Shown: positions 1 through 6,125 of the stretch, piece after piece
Numbering within the stretch: position 1 is the first letter of the stretch
How the letters are laid out: each line of letters opens with the position of its first letter
NCBI GenBank assembly: GCA_945486175.1
Contig: CALYTA010000017.1
Location: forward strand, 1-10,017
Reading direction: 5' to 3'
Source of the DNA: an uncultured Clostridia bacterium
GTDB taxonomy: Bacteria; Bacillota; Clostridia; Oscillospirales; Butyricicoccaceae
Length of the DNA stretch: 10,017 bases
Position numbers and translations under genes: made by a program
Notes under the pieces: generated by a model
Told to the model about the DNA's origin: nothing
The model's input: only the letters and a program-made list of their open reading frames with translations
The model's database searches: none

Positions 1-692
1 CTGTCTTGCGTATGGACGCGGATACAACCGGAACAAAGGGCGCGCATGCCAAGCTGCTCGCGCAGGTCGCCGACGGAAAAGCTGACATCCTGCTCGGCAC
101 ACAGATGGTCACAAAGGGACTGGATTTTGACAATGTCACGCTGGTCGGCATCATTGATGCGGATCAGGCGCTGTTTGCGCAGGATTACCGCGCGCGGGAG
201 CGGACATTTTCGCTCCTGACACAGGTGGTGGGGCGCGCAGGACGGCGCGGGACACAGGGATATGCGGTCATTCAGACCTACAGCCCGGAAAATCCGGTCA
301 TTTTAAACGCCGCCCGGCAGGATTACGAGCGGTTTTATGAGGAAGAAATTGAGGTGCGCCGCGCCTTGCAGTGCCCGCCTGCGGCACAGATTGTCGTGCT
401 GACAGCGAGTGCGGAGCGCGAGCGCGATGTGCTCGAAGCACTGGTTGCCGTGAAAGCGCGGCTGGAAAGCCTGATGGCGGGACAGTTCGCCGATTTCTGC
501 TATCCTGTGCTCGGCCCGGCGCCCGCTGCGGTTGTGCGCGTGCAGAACCGCTATCGCTATCACCTGTCCATCCGCTGCCCGGAGGGCAGGCGCCGCCGTG
601 AACTGATCGGCGGCGTGCTGCGGGAATTTGCCGCGAACAGCAAATTCCGTTCGGTCGCGCTGTATGCGGATATCAATCCGATGCAGGTGTGA
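1..692 (+). CDS. priA: Primosomal protein N' (PriA helicase), C-terminal part, 5' end outside window
   Basis: PriA is a superfamily 2 DNA helicase that restarts stalled replication forks by reloading the replisome. About 229 residues are present, in frame from base 3. PriA is usually 700-800 residues, so this is roughly the last third; the fork-binding domain, Walker A/B motifs and zinc-binding cysteines must lie upstream. Visible motifs are RMDADTTG, helicase motif V (GTQMVTKGLDF, from base 96) and motif VI with the arginine finger (QVVGRAGR, bases 222-245), followed by the C-terminal domain with RYRYHLSIRCP and the terminal INPMQV. The stop is TGA at 690-692. The following gene is def, as in B. 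subtilis. The family call is firm. The gene is open at the window edge rather than visibly broken. Confidence 0.96.
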   Translation, partial: VLRMDADTTGTKGAHAKLLAQVADGKADILLGTQMVTKGLDFDNVTLVGIIDADQALFAQDYRARERTFSLLTQVVGRAGRRGTQGYAVIQTYSPENPVILNAARQDYERFYEEEIEVRRALQCPPAAQIVVLTASAERERDVLEALVAVKARLESLMAGQFADFCYPVLGPAPAAVVRVQNRYRYHLSIRCPEGRRRRELIGGVLREFAANSKFRSVALYADINPMQV

Positions 693-736
693 ATGGCAGC
701 GATGAATAAAAGAAAGTTACACGTTTGTTTGAGAAT

Positions 737-744
737 AAAGGAGG
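737..744 (+). promoter_or_regulatory. Strong ribosome binding site for def
   Basis: AAAGGAGG lies six bases before the ATG at 751. It is the clearest Shine-Dalgarno in the window and fixes the def start. It sits in the only sizeable non-coding gap (693-750), a purine- and AT-rich stretch in which I see no convincing -35/-10 pair and no terminator hairpin. Confidence 0.85.
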
Positions 745-750
745 ATTTTT

Positions 751-1236
751 ATGCCTGTACGTCAGATTCTTACCGATCCCGATCCGGTGCTGTATAAAAA
801 ATGCCATCCGGTCACAAAATTTGACAAGAGACTTGCGTCCCTGCTGGAGGACATGGCGCAGACCATGCTTGCGGCAAACGGTGTCGGCCTTGCGGGCCCG
901 CAGATCGGCATGGTACGCCGTATCTGTGTCGTGCTGGATACCAACAACAACGACAAGATCATTGAGATGGTCAACCCGGAGGTCATTGCAACCGAAGGTT
1001 CTCAGACCGGTTCCGAGGGCTGCCTGAGCTTTCCGGATAAATTCGGCGTTGTCACCCGCCCGAATGTCGTCACCGTCCGTGCACAGGACCGCAACGGCGA
1101 GTGGTTCACCATCACCGGACAGGGTCTGACTGCACGCGCATTCCTGCATGAGATCGATCATCTGGATGGCCACGTGTTCACCGAAAAGGTGACGCAGTTC
1201 ATCGAGCCGTCCGACGAAGAGGATGAGGAAGAATGA
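751..1236 (+). CDS. def: Peptide deformylase
   Basis: This metalloenzyme removes the formyl group from the N-terminal methionine of new proteins as they leave the ribosome. The protein is 161 residues, normal for the family. All three signature motifs are present: motif 1 GVGLAGPQ (residues 44-51), motif 2 EGCLS (89-93, Cys91 a metal ligand) and motif 3 HEIDH (133-137, two His ligands plus the catalytic Glu134). Motif 1 has Gly49 where most family members have Ala (GLAA), a tolerated variation. The C-terminus is an acidic tail (EPSDEEDEEE, 152-161). Its GA-rich codons run straight into the fmt start and probably serve as the fmt ribosome site. def overlaps fmt by four bases (ATGA), so the enzymes that add and remove the formyl group are translationally coupled. 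Confidence 0.97.
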   Translation: MPVRQILTDPDPVLYKKCHPVTKFDKRLASLLEDMAQTMLAANGVGLAGPQIGMVRRICVVLDTNNNDKIIEMVNPEVIATEGSQTGSEGCLSFPDKFGVVTRPNVVTVRAQDRNGEWFTITGQGLTARAFLHEIDHLDGHVFTEKVTQFIEPSDEEDEEE

Positions 1237-2168
1237 GAATCGTTTATATGGGCACGCCGGACTTTGCGGTCGCGTCGCTCGAACGGCTGATTGCGGACGG
1301 CCATAACATTGCCGCCGTATTCACCCAGCCGGACAAGCCGCAGGGCCGCAAGATGAAACTGACCCCGCCGCCAGTCAAGCAGCTCGCCATGCAGCATGGC
1401 ATTCCGGTTTACCAGCCGGATACGTTTAAAAACGAAAGCCAGCTGGCATTGCTGCAGGAGCTGGATCCGGAGGTCATTGTGGTTGTCGCGTATGGCAAGC
1501 TGCTGCCGGGCTATGTGCTCGACCTGCCGAAATACGGCTGTATCAATGTGCACGGCTCGCTGCTGCCGAAATACCGCGGCGCGGCGCCGGTGCAGTGGAT
1601 GGTGCTCAACGGCGAGAAGACCGCGGGTGTCACGACGATGTATATGGATCGCGGGCTGGATACCGGCGACATCTTGCTGATGCGGGAAACCGAGGTCGGG
1701 GAGAATGAGACAGCGGGCGAGCTGTTCGACCGTCTGGCGGCAATGGGCGCCGATCTGATTTCCGAGACACTCGCACGGCTGCCGGAGGGCATTGCGCGCA
1801 CGCCGCAGGACGAAAGTGCGTCGACCTATGTCTCTGTCCTCGACAAGAGCATGGCGGTGGTTGACTGGACGAAATCCGCACAGGAGGTACACAACCTCAT
1901 CCGCGGGCTTGACCCGTGGCCGGTCGCGCTGACGACGCGCGAGGGCGGACGGCTCAAGCTGTTCCAGTCGCGCCTGACCGGACGCACGGCACAGGCTGCG
2001 CCGGGAACCGTTGTGGAAGCTGACCCGAAGAGCGGGCTGTTTGTCACCTGCGGCGACGGCGGCGTTCTCCAGATTCTGGAGGTGCAGATGGTCGGCAAAA
2101 AACGCATGCCTGCGGGCGATTACCTGCGTGGGCATGCCATGCAGCCGGGAACAGTACTCGGCAACTGA
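1233..2168 (+). CDS. fmt: Methionyl-tRNA formyltransferase
   Basis: The enzyme transfers a formyl group from 10-formyltetrahydrofolate to initiator Met-tRNA, making the substrate for bacterial translation initiation. The protein is 311 residues, the usual length. The N-terminal Rossmann-type catalytic domain starts MRIVYMGTPDFAV. The folate/active-site signature NVHGSLLPKYRGAAPVQW (105-122) contains the catalytic Asn105 and His107, and Asp143 in GLDTGD completes the triad; these correspond to Asn106, His108 and Asp144 of the E. coli enzyme by motif. HGSLLP replaces the more common HASLLP. The C-terminal tRNA-binding domain (about residues 205-311) contains the DPWP motif and ends near GKKRMPAGDYLRG. 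The start ATG overlaps the def stop. The next gene begins 25 bases after the stop. Confidence 0.97.
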   Translation: MRIVYMGTPDFAVASLERLIADGHNIAAVFTQPDKPQGRKMKLTPPPVKQLAMQHGIPVYQPDTFKNESQLALLQELDPEVIVVVAYGKLLPGYVLDLPKYGCINVHGSLLPKYRGAAPVQWMVLNGEKTAGVTTMYMDRGLDTGDILLMRETEVGENETAGELFDRLAAMGADLISETLARLPEGIARTPQDESASTYVSVLDKSMAVVDWTKSAQEVHNLIRGLDPWPVALTTREGGRLKLFQSRLTGRTAQAAPGTVVEADPKSGLFVTCGDGGVLQILEVQMVGKKRMPAGDYLRGHAMQPGTVLGN

Positions 2169-2180
2169 TTCAGGTACACC

Positions 2181-2188
2181 GGGGAGGG
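2181..2188 (+). promoter_or_regulatory. Ribosome binding site deciding the zinc-peptidase start
   Basis: GGGGAGGG lies five bases before the ATG at 2194. The reading frame stays open far upstream, inside fmt (from 2011), but those residues do not resemble the family. This Shine-Dalgarno supports initiation at 2194. An in-frame TTG directly before it (2191) is a less likely alternative. Confidence 0.75.
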
Positions 2189-2193
2189 CTTTG

Positions 2194-2922
2194 ATGTATT
2201 ACAATTATGGCTACGGCGGCGGAGGCGGCTGGTATACCCTGTGGATTATCCTCATGTTGGCCTGTTTTGCATTCGCCTCGTGGGCACAGATTTCTGTGTC
2301 TTCCAATTTTAAAAAGTATTCGCGCGTCATGACCAAGCGCGGGCTGACCGGTGCACAGGCGGCACAGGCTGTTTTGCGCGCCAACGGTGTGACGGGCGTG
2401 CAGTTTGCACGCATCAGCGGCAATCTGACGGATAACTTCAATCCGCGCACCAATGTCATCAGCCTGTCGGGCAGTGTCTGTGATGTCAGCTCAGTCGCAG
2501 CAGTCGGTGTTGCTGCACATGAGGCGGGGCATGCGGTGCAGTATGCAAAGGGGTATGCGCCCATCCGCCTGCGCAATGCGATCATTCCGCTGTGCAATTT
2601 CGGCTCGAGTCTTGCATGGCCGATGCTGCTGATCGGACTTGTACTTGGCGCAACGTCAGTCATGGGTCTGGGTGTCGCACTGTATGCACTTGCGACGCTG
2701 TTCCAGGTTGTGACGCTGCCGGTGGAGATCAATGCTTCCCGCCGCGCGTTGCAGGCGCTGGAGCAGCAGGGGCTGCTGACGGCGGATGAGCTGCCGATGG
2801 CGCGAAAGACGCTGTTTGCTGCGGCGATGACGTATGTCGCGGCGCTGGCGACCTCGCTGGTACAGCTGCTGCGTCTGGTGCTCATTTATCTCTCCAACGG
2901 AGGAGGGCGCCGCCGTGACTGA
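2194..2922 (+). CDS. YugP-type membrane zinc metallopeptidase
   Basis: This is a predicted integral-membrane zinc peptidase of the YugP/Zn_peptidase_2 family; its physiological substrate is not established. The protein is 242 residues. It begins with an unusual Tyr/Gly-rich segment (YYNYGYGGGGGWY, 2-14) followed by a first membrane helix (about 15-33). The zinc motif HEAGH is at 109-113, with Glu110 the likely catalytic base; Glu177 in LPVEINASRRAL, a conserved family segment, is my inferred third metal ligand. Further hydrophobic spans lie at about 138-172 and at the C-terminus (about 208-232). The protein ends GGGRRRD, encoded by the DNA that carries the rsmB ribosome site. It overlaps rsmB by eight bases. 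Its insertion between fmt and rsmB differs from B. subtilis; a membrane quality-control role is only a guess. Confidence 0.9.
   Translation: MYYNYGYGGGGGWYTLWIILMLACFAFASWAQISVSSNFKKYSRVMTKRGLTGAQAAQAVLRANGVTGVQFARISGNLTDNFNPRTNVISLSGSVCDVSSVAAVGVAAHEAGHAVQYAKGYAPIRLRNAIIPLCNFGSSLAWPMLLIGLVLGATSVMGLGVALYALATLFQVVTLPVEINASRRALQALEQQGLLTADELPMARKTLFAAAMTYVAALATSLVQLLRLVLIYLSNGGGRRRD
2899..2907 (+). promoter_or_regulatory. Ribosome binding site for rsmB inside the upstream gene
   Basis: GGAGGAGGG lies seven bases before the GTG at 2915. It selects this GTG as the rsmB start, although the frame is open further upstream (from 2834), where the sequence is merely the shifted zinc-peptidase gene. 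The same bases encode the Gly-rich end of the zinc peptidase. Confidence 0.75.
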
Positions 2923-4345
2923 AGCTCATTCAGCGCGTGAAGCCGCGGCACGCGCACTGTTTGCCGTCCGCGAGGAGGGCGCCTGGAGTGCGCCCGCGCT
3001 GCGCAGATATGCCGCCGGGCTGTCCGCGCGCGATGCGGCGCTTGCAACGGCGCTGACGGGCGGCGTGCTGCAAAACCGCGCGATGTGTGACTTTTATCTC
3101 GCGCAGTTTTCCAGCATTCGGCTCAAAAAAGTACAGCCGCGCATTTTGGATATTTTACGGCTGGCAGTATACCAGATGGTCTGGCTTGACCGCATCCCGA
3201 ATGCGGCGGCGGTCAATGAGAGCGTGGCGCTGGCGCGGACGCTGTGCCATGCGGACAAGCGCACGGCGGGCTATGTCAACGGCGTGCTGCGCGCGCTTGC
3301 GCGCAGCATTGACAAGCTGCCGCAGCCAGACTGTGCGACCAAGGCGGAATATTATTCCCTGCGGTACAGCCATCCGCAGTGGCTGACTGAGCTGTATCTG
3401 GAGCAGTTCGGGCTGAAGCAGACAAGGCGGCTGCTCGAGGCGGACAACGCGCCCGCACCGACCGTGCTGCGTGTCAACACACTGCGCGCGCAGGTGCAGC
3501 AGGTACAGGACGAGCTGGCGGCGCAGGGAATCCGTGTCGCACCGCATAGCTGTATTCCGAATTGCCTGACGGCATCCGGCACGGGAAATATTGAGAAGCT
3601 GCCCGCCTTCGCGGAAGGGCGCGTCACCGTGCAGGACGGCGCGAGCCAGATGAGCGTTTATGCGCTCGACCCGCAGCCGGACGACAGGGTGCTCGACTGC
3701 TGTGCCGCACCGGGCGGCAAGAGCTTTTTCATCGCTGAGCGCATGCAGAACACCGGCACGGTGGTCTCATGCGATGTGTACGGCCACAAGCTGGAGAAAA
3801 TCCAGGAGGGTGCAGAGCGGCTCGGTCTGATGAACATACAGGCCGAATTGCAGGATGCGTCGCAATTCCGCCCCGAATGGGAGGGAAAATTCGACCGCGT
3901 GCTGTGTGATGTGCCGTGCTCCGGCATGGGCATCATCCGCAAAAAGCCGGAGATCCGCTATAAGGACGAGCAGGAGCTGCGCGGCCTGCCGGAAATCCAG
4001 CGCGCAATATTGGACAATGCGTGCCGGTATGTCCGTCCGGGCGGCATTCTGGTCTATTCGACCTGTACGCTGCTGCGGCGGGAAAACGAAGAAATTGTGG
4101 ATTGGTTTGTGCAAACACATCCGATGTTTGAAAAAACTGCATTTTCCATACCGGTTTGTGATGAAGAAGTGGAAGGCAGTGTAACCCTGCTTCCGCATAT
4201 ACATGATACAGACGGATTTTTTGTTGCAAAATTCCGTAAAATGGCTTACTATGAAGATGATCCTGCGCGCGGGAACGGCACCGGCGGTGGTGCCGGACGG
4301 AACACAGGCGCGCATGCATCGGAGAATGTTTATGATAAAACCTGA
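2915..4345 (+). CDS. rsmB: 16S rRNA (cytosine-967-C5)-methyltransferase RsmB, with a C-terminal extension
   Basis: RsmB methylates C967 of 16S rRNA (E. coli numbering) using S-adenosylmethionine. With the GTG start the protein is 476 residues. The N-terminal NusB-like RNA-binding domain spans about 3-140. The methyltransferase domain carries the SAM motif CCAAPGGK (262-269), DVPCSGMG with Cys335 (the cysteine that releases the product) and STCT with the nucleophile Cys384. The conserved core ends at DGFFVAKFRK (to residue 442). Residues 443-476 form a tail rich in Gly, Asn and Ala that I would not expect in the family; its last codons overlap rlmN by 14 bases. The DNA for residues about 390-448 is strikingly AT-rich compared with its surroundings. 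The family assignment is firm; the status of the tail is open. Confidence 0.95.
   Translation: MTEAHSAREAAARALFAVREEGAWSAPALRRYAAGLSARDAALATALTGGVLQNRAMCDFYLAQFSSIRLKKVQPRILDILRLAVYQMVWLDRIPNAAAVNESVALARTLCHADKRTAGYVNGVLRALARSIDKLPQPDCATKAEYYSLRYSHPQWLTELYLEQFGLKQTRRLLEADNAPAPTVLRVNTLRAQVQQVQDELAAQGIRVAPHSCIPNCLTASGTGNIEKLPAFAEGRVTVQDGASQMSVYALDPQPDDRVLDCCAAPGGKSFFIAERMQNTGTVVSCDVYGHKLEKIQEGAERLGLMNIQAELQDASQFRPEWEGKFDRVLCDVPCSGMGIIRKKPEIRYKDEQELRGLPEIQRAILDNACRYVRPGGILVYSTCTLLRRENEEIVDWFVQTHPMFEKTAFSIPVCDEEVEGSVTLLPHIHDTDGFFVAKFRKMAYYEDDPARGNGTGGGAGRNTGAHASENVYDKT
4081..4260 (+). other. AT-rich island at the 3' end of rsmB
   Basis: By hand count this 180-base stretch is about 39% GC. The preceding 180 bases (3901-4080) are about 62% and the next 60 bases (4261-4320) about 72%. 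Codons shift to AAA, GAA, TTT and ATT. The encoded protein still matches the end of RsmB (ENEEIVDWF to DGFFVAKFRK), so this is functional coding sequence of different composition. Confidence 0.8.
4224..4252 (+). promoter_or_regulatory. Candidate sigma-A-type promoter ahead of rlmN
   Basis: TTGCAA (4224-4229) and TACTAT (4247-4252) are separated by 17 bases, the ideal spacing. Each hexamer matches the consensus at four of six positions. Transcription would start near 4259, leaving a leader of about 70 bases before the rlmN start at 4332. The pair lies inside the AT-rich island, where chance matches are commoner, so this is a weak candidate. Confidence 0.3.
4264..4314 (+). repeat. Nested inverted repeats upstream of the rlmN ribosome site
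   Basis: An outer 7-bp pair (TGCGCGC 4264-4270 with GCGCGCA 4308-4314) encloses an inner 7-bp pair (CGGCACC 4276-4282 with GGTGCCG 4289-4295). In RNA these would form a GC-rich stem-loop ending four bases before the GGAG region that serves rlmN. No U-tract follows, so it does not look like an intrinsic terminator. The region is 72% GC, so some pairing is expected by chance. Confidence 0.5.
4319..4324 (+). promoter_or_regulatory. Weak ribosome binding site deciding the rlmN start
   Basis: TCGGAG ends seven bases before the ATG at 4332. Another in-frame ATG at 4326 is only one base away from this site, which makes it an unlikely start. Confidence 0.5.
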
Positions 4346-5378
4346 GATCAAATGCAGAACTCTGCCGGAACTGAAGGCGGAGCTGGCTGAGATGGGGGAA
4401 AAGCCGTTCCGTGCGGCACAGATTTTCCAGTGGCTGCATCAGGGCGTCAGCTCGTTTGATGAGATGACCAATGTGTCCAAGCCGCTGCGCGCGAAGCTGT
4501 CCGAGCGTTATCTGCTCACTGCGCCCAGGATTTTGCGCAAGCAGGTCTCGCAGGTAGACGGCACGGTCAAATACTTATGGGAGCTGCACGACGGCAACTG
4601 CATCGAGAGCGTATTCATGCGCTATCATCACGGCAATTCGGCGTGCGTGTCCTCGCAGGTCGGCTGCCGGATGGGCTGTAAATTCTGCGCTTCCGGCATC
4701 GGCGGGCTGGTGCGCAGCCTTTCGGCAGGTGAGATTCTCGACCAGATCCTGTTTATGCAGAAGGATACAGGCGAGCGCATCTCGAATATCGTGCTGATGG
4801 GCACGGGCGAGCCGCTGGACAACTATGACAATGTGCTGCGCTTCATCCGGCTGGTCGGCGCGGAAGAAGGACTGCACATCGGGCAGCGGCATATTTCGCT
4901 TTCCACCTCCGGCCTGGCCGACCAGATCGACTGGCTGGCGGAGGAAAAGCTGCAAATTACCCTGTCCATTTCACTGCATTCGCCGGACAATGAGAGCCGG
5001 AGTGAAATCATGCCTGTCAACCGGAGCTATCCGGTCGAGCGGCTGCTTGCCTCCTGCCGGCGTTATTTTGACATGACCGGGCGCCGTATCTCGTATGAAT
5101 ATACCATGATTGACGGCGTGAGCGACCGCCCCTGGCAGGCGAGGAAGCTCGCGGCGCTTGTGCGCGGGCGCACGGCCCACGTCAATCTGATCCCCCTGAA
5201 CCATGTCACGGAGAGCGGGCTGCATACCTCGACGAAGGAGCATGTCGCGGCTTTTCAAAATATTTTGGAAAAGAACGGAGTCACTGCGACTGTCCGGCGC
5301 ACGCTGGGGCCGGATATTGACGCATCCTGCGGGCAGCTGCGCCGCAGGCACATCGGTGAAACGTTCGGGAAAGAGTGA
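4332..5378 (+). CDS. rlmN: Dual-specificity 23S rRNA/tRNA adenine-C2 methyltransferase RlmN
   Basis: RlmN is a radical-SAM enzyme that methylates C2 of adenosine 2503 in 23S rRNA and, in E. coli, A37 of some tRNAs. From ATG 4332 the protein is 348 residues, typical for the family. An N-terminal RNA-binding accessory region covers about 1-95. The 4Fe-4S cluster motif CRMGCKFC (Cys112, Cys116, Cys119) follows CVSSQVG, whose Cys105 corresponds to the resolving cysteine (Cys118 in E. coli). MGTGEPLDNYDN is the SAM-binding Gly-Glu segment. The methyl-carrying cysteine is Cys333 in DIDASCGQL (Cys355 in E. coli). All catalytic residues are therefore present. The start overlaps the rsmB tail by 14 bases, and only four bases separate the stop from prpC. 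Confidence 0.97.
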   Translation: MIKPEIKCRTLPELKAELAEMGEKPFRAAQIFQWLHQGVSSFDEMTNVSKPLRAKLSERYLLTAPRILRKQVSQVDGTVKYLWELHDGNCIESVFMRYHHGNSACVSSQVGCRMGCKFCASGIGGLVRSLSAGEILDQILFMQKDTGERISNIVLMGTGEPLDNYDNVLRFIRLVGAEEGLHIGQRHISLSTSGLADQIDWLAEEKLQITLSISLHSPDNESRSEIMPVNRSYPVERLLASCRRYFDMTGRRISYEYTMIDGVSDRPWQARKLAALVRGRTAHVNLIPLNHVTESGLHTSTKEHVAAFQNILEKNGVTATVRRTLGPDIDASCGQLRRRHIGETFGKE

Positions 5379-5382
5379 TAGA

Positions 5383-6114
5383 ATGAACGCATTTGGCAAA
5401 ACCGATAAGGGCTTGGTTCGCGCCAGCAATCAGGACACATTCCGCATCGACATAAAGGAAAACGGACTGGGATTTCTGGTTCTGTGTGACGGCATGGGCG
5501 GCGCGCGCGCCGGAAACATTGCGAGCGAACGTGCCGCAGAACGGTTTATGGAGCAGGCCTGCACGGCTGACCCGGAGCAGGCTGACACCGAAACGCTTTC
5601 CCGCATTGCCCAGCAGGCTGTCACGGCGGCAAATTCCGAGGTTTATGAGCTGTCGCAGTCTTCACCCGCTTACAACGGCATGGGCACGACACTGGTCGGC
5701 TGCATCTGCGTCGATAACCGCGTGGTGCTCGCAAATGTCGGCGATTCGCGCGCTTATGTCATTGATGGGGAGAAAATTGCCCAGATGACGGCGGACCATT
5801 CGCTGGTGGCGGAGATGGTGCGTGCCGGACGGCTGAGCAGCGAGGAGGCAAAACACTATCCGGGACGCAACCTCATCACGCGCGCAGTCGGTGTTGACGG
5901 CGAAGTGGAAGCGGATTATTATGAAATTACCCTGCACGACGGACAGACGCTGCTGCTCTGTTCGGATGGACTGTGCGGACTGGTGACCGATCTCGAAATT
6001 GCGGCTGCCGTTGCGCAGTCGGCTTCGCAGGAGGAAGCGTGCGACAGGCTGATTCAGCTGGCATGCAGCGCTGGCGGAAGTGACAATATCACGGTTGTTT
6101 TATATACCAAGTAG
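5383..6114 (+). CDS. prpC: PP2C-family Ser/Thr protein phosphatase (PrpC/Stp), partner of PrkC
   Basis: This is a cytoplasmic metal-dependent phosphatase that reverses phosphorylation by the kinase encoded just downstream. The protein is 243 residues, standard for PrpC/Stp. PPM motifs appear in order: VRASNQD (12-18, phosphate-binding Arg13 and Asp18), CDGMGG (Asp36 and Gly37 as metal ligands), GMGTT, NVGDSRAYV, TADHSLV, the RNLITRAVG segment, CSDGL (Asp195) and SDNITV (Asp234, Asn235). No metal ligand is missing. The start ATG at 5383 is chosen because the family begins directly with the G-x-x-x-x-G-x-V-R-x-x-N core; the open frame upstream of it lies within rlmN. The ribosome site is poor, a purine run overlapping the rlmN stop, which suggests coupled translation. 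The gap to prkC is 11 bases. Confidence 0.96.
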   Translation: MNAFGKTDKGLVRASNQDTFRIDIKENGLGFLVLCDGMGGARAGNIASERAAERFMEQACTADPEQADTETLSRIAQQAVTAANSEVYELSQSSPAYNGMGTTLVGCICVDNRVVLANVGDSRAYVIDGEKIAQMTADHSLVAEMVRAGRLSSEEAKHYPGRNLITRAVGVDGEVEADYYEITLHDGQTLLLCSDGLCGLVTDLEIAAAVAQSASQEEACDRLIQLACSAGGSDNITVVLYTK

Positions 6115-6117
6115 GAG
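6113..6117 (+). promoter_or_regulatory. Ribosome binding site for prkC overlapping the prpC stop
   Basis: AGGAG overlaps the TAG stop of prpC (6112-6114) and lies eight bases before the prkC ATG at 6126. The phosphatase and kinase are thus likely produced from one message by terminating and reinitiating ribosomes. Confidence 0.7.
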
Positions 6118-6125
6118 AAAATAGA

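Larger units (their letters stand above)
4241..4345 (+). other. C-terminal extension of RsmB (residues 443-476)
   Basis: These 34 codons follow the last conserved RsmB residues (FVAKFRK). They encode an acidic start (MAYYEDD), then a Gly/Asn/Ala-rich stretch, then ENVYDKT. No domain is recognisable. The DNA also holds nested inverted repeats and the rlmN ribosome site, so it may be a former spacer that became translated when the original rsmB stop was lost. Confidence 0.6.

Noticed and set aside
693..750. Promoter or terminator in the priA-def gap
   Set aside because: No -35/-10 pair with acceptable spacing and no stem followed by a T-run could be found in these 58 bases.
693..797. Small open frame of 34 codons starting at the base after the priA stop
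   Set aside because: It has no ribosome site, most of it lies in the def gene in another frame, and the peptide resembles nothing I know.
1158..2135. Minus-strand open frame (325 codons) opposite fmt
   Set aside because: It contains a serine run that is just the reverse reading of the acidic Def tail, and no conserved motif. The plus-strand gene fmt is certain.
4203..4331. Frameshift in rsmB or a longer rlmN beginning at 4203
   Set aside because: RsmB motifs continue in one frame through FVAKFRK, and the extra upstream residues of the rlmN frame do not look like RlmN. No frame change is needed.
5499..5512. Perfect 14-bp palindrome (CGGCGCG/CGCGCCG) in prpC
   Set aside because: It encodes the invariant Gly-Gly of the DGMGG motif and following Ala/Arg codons; GC-rich codons make such alternation likely by chance.
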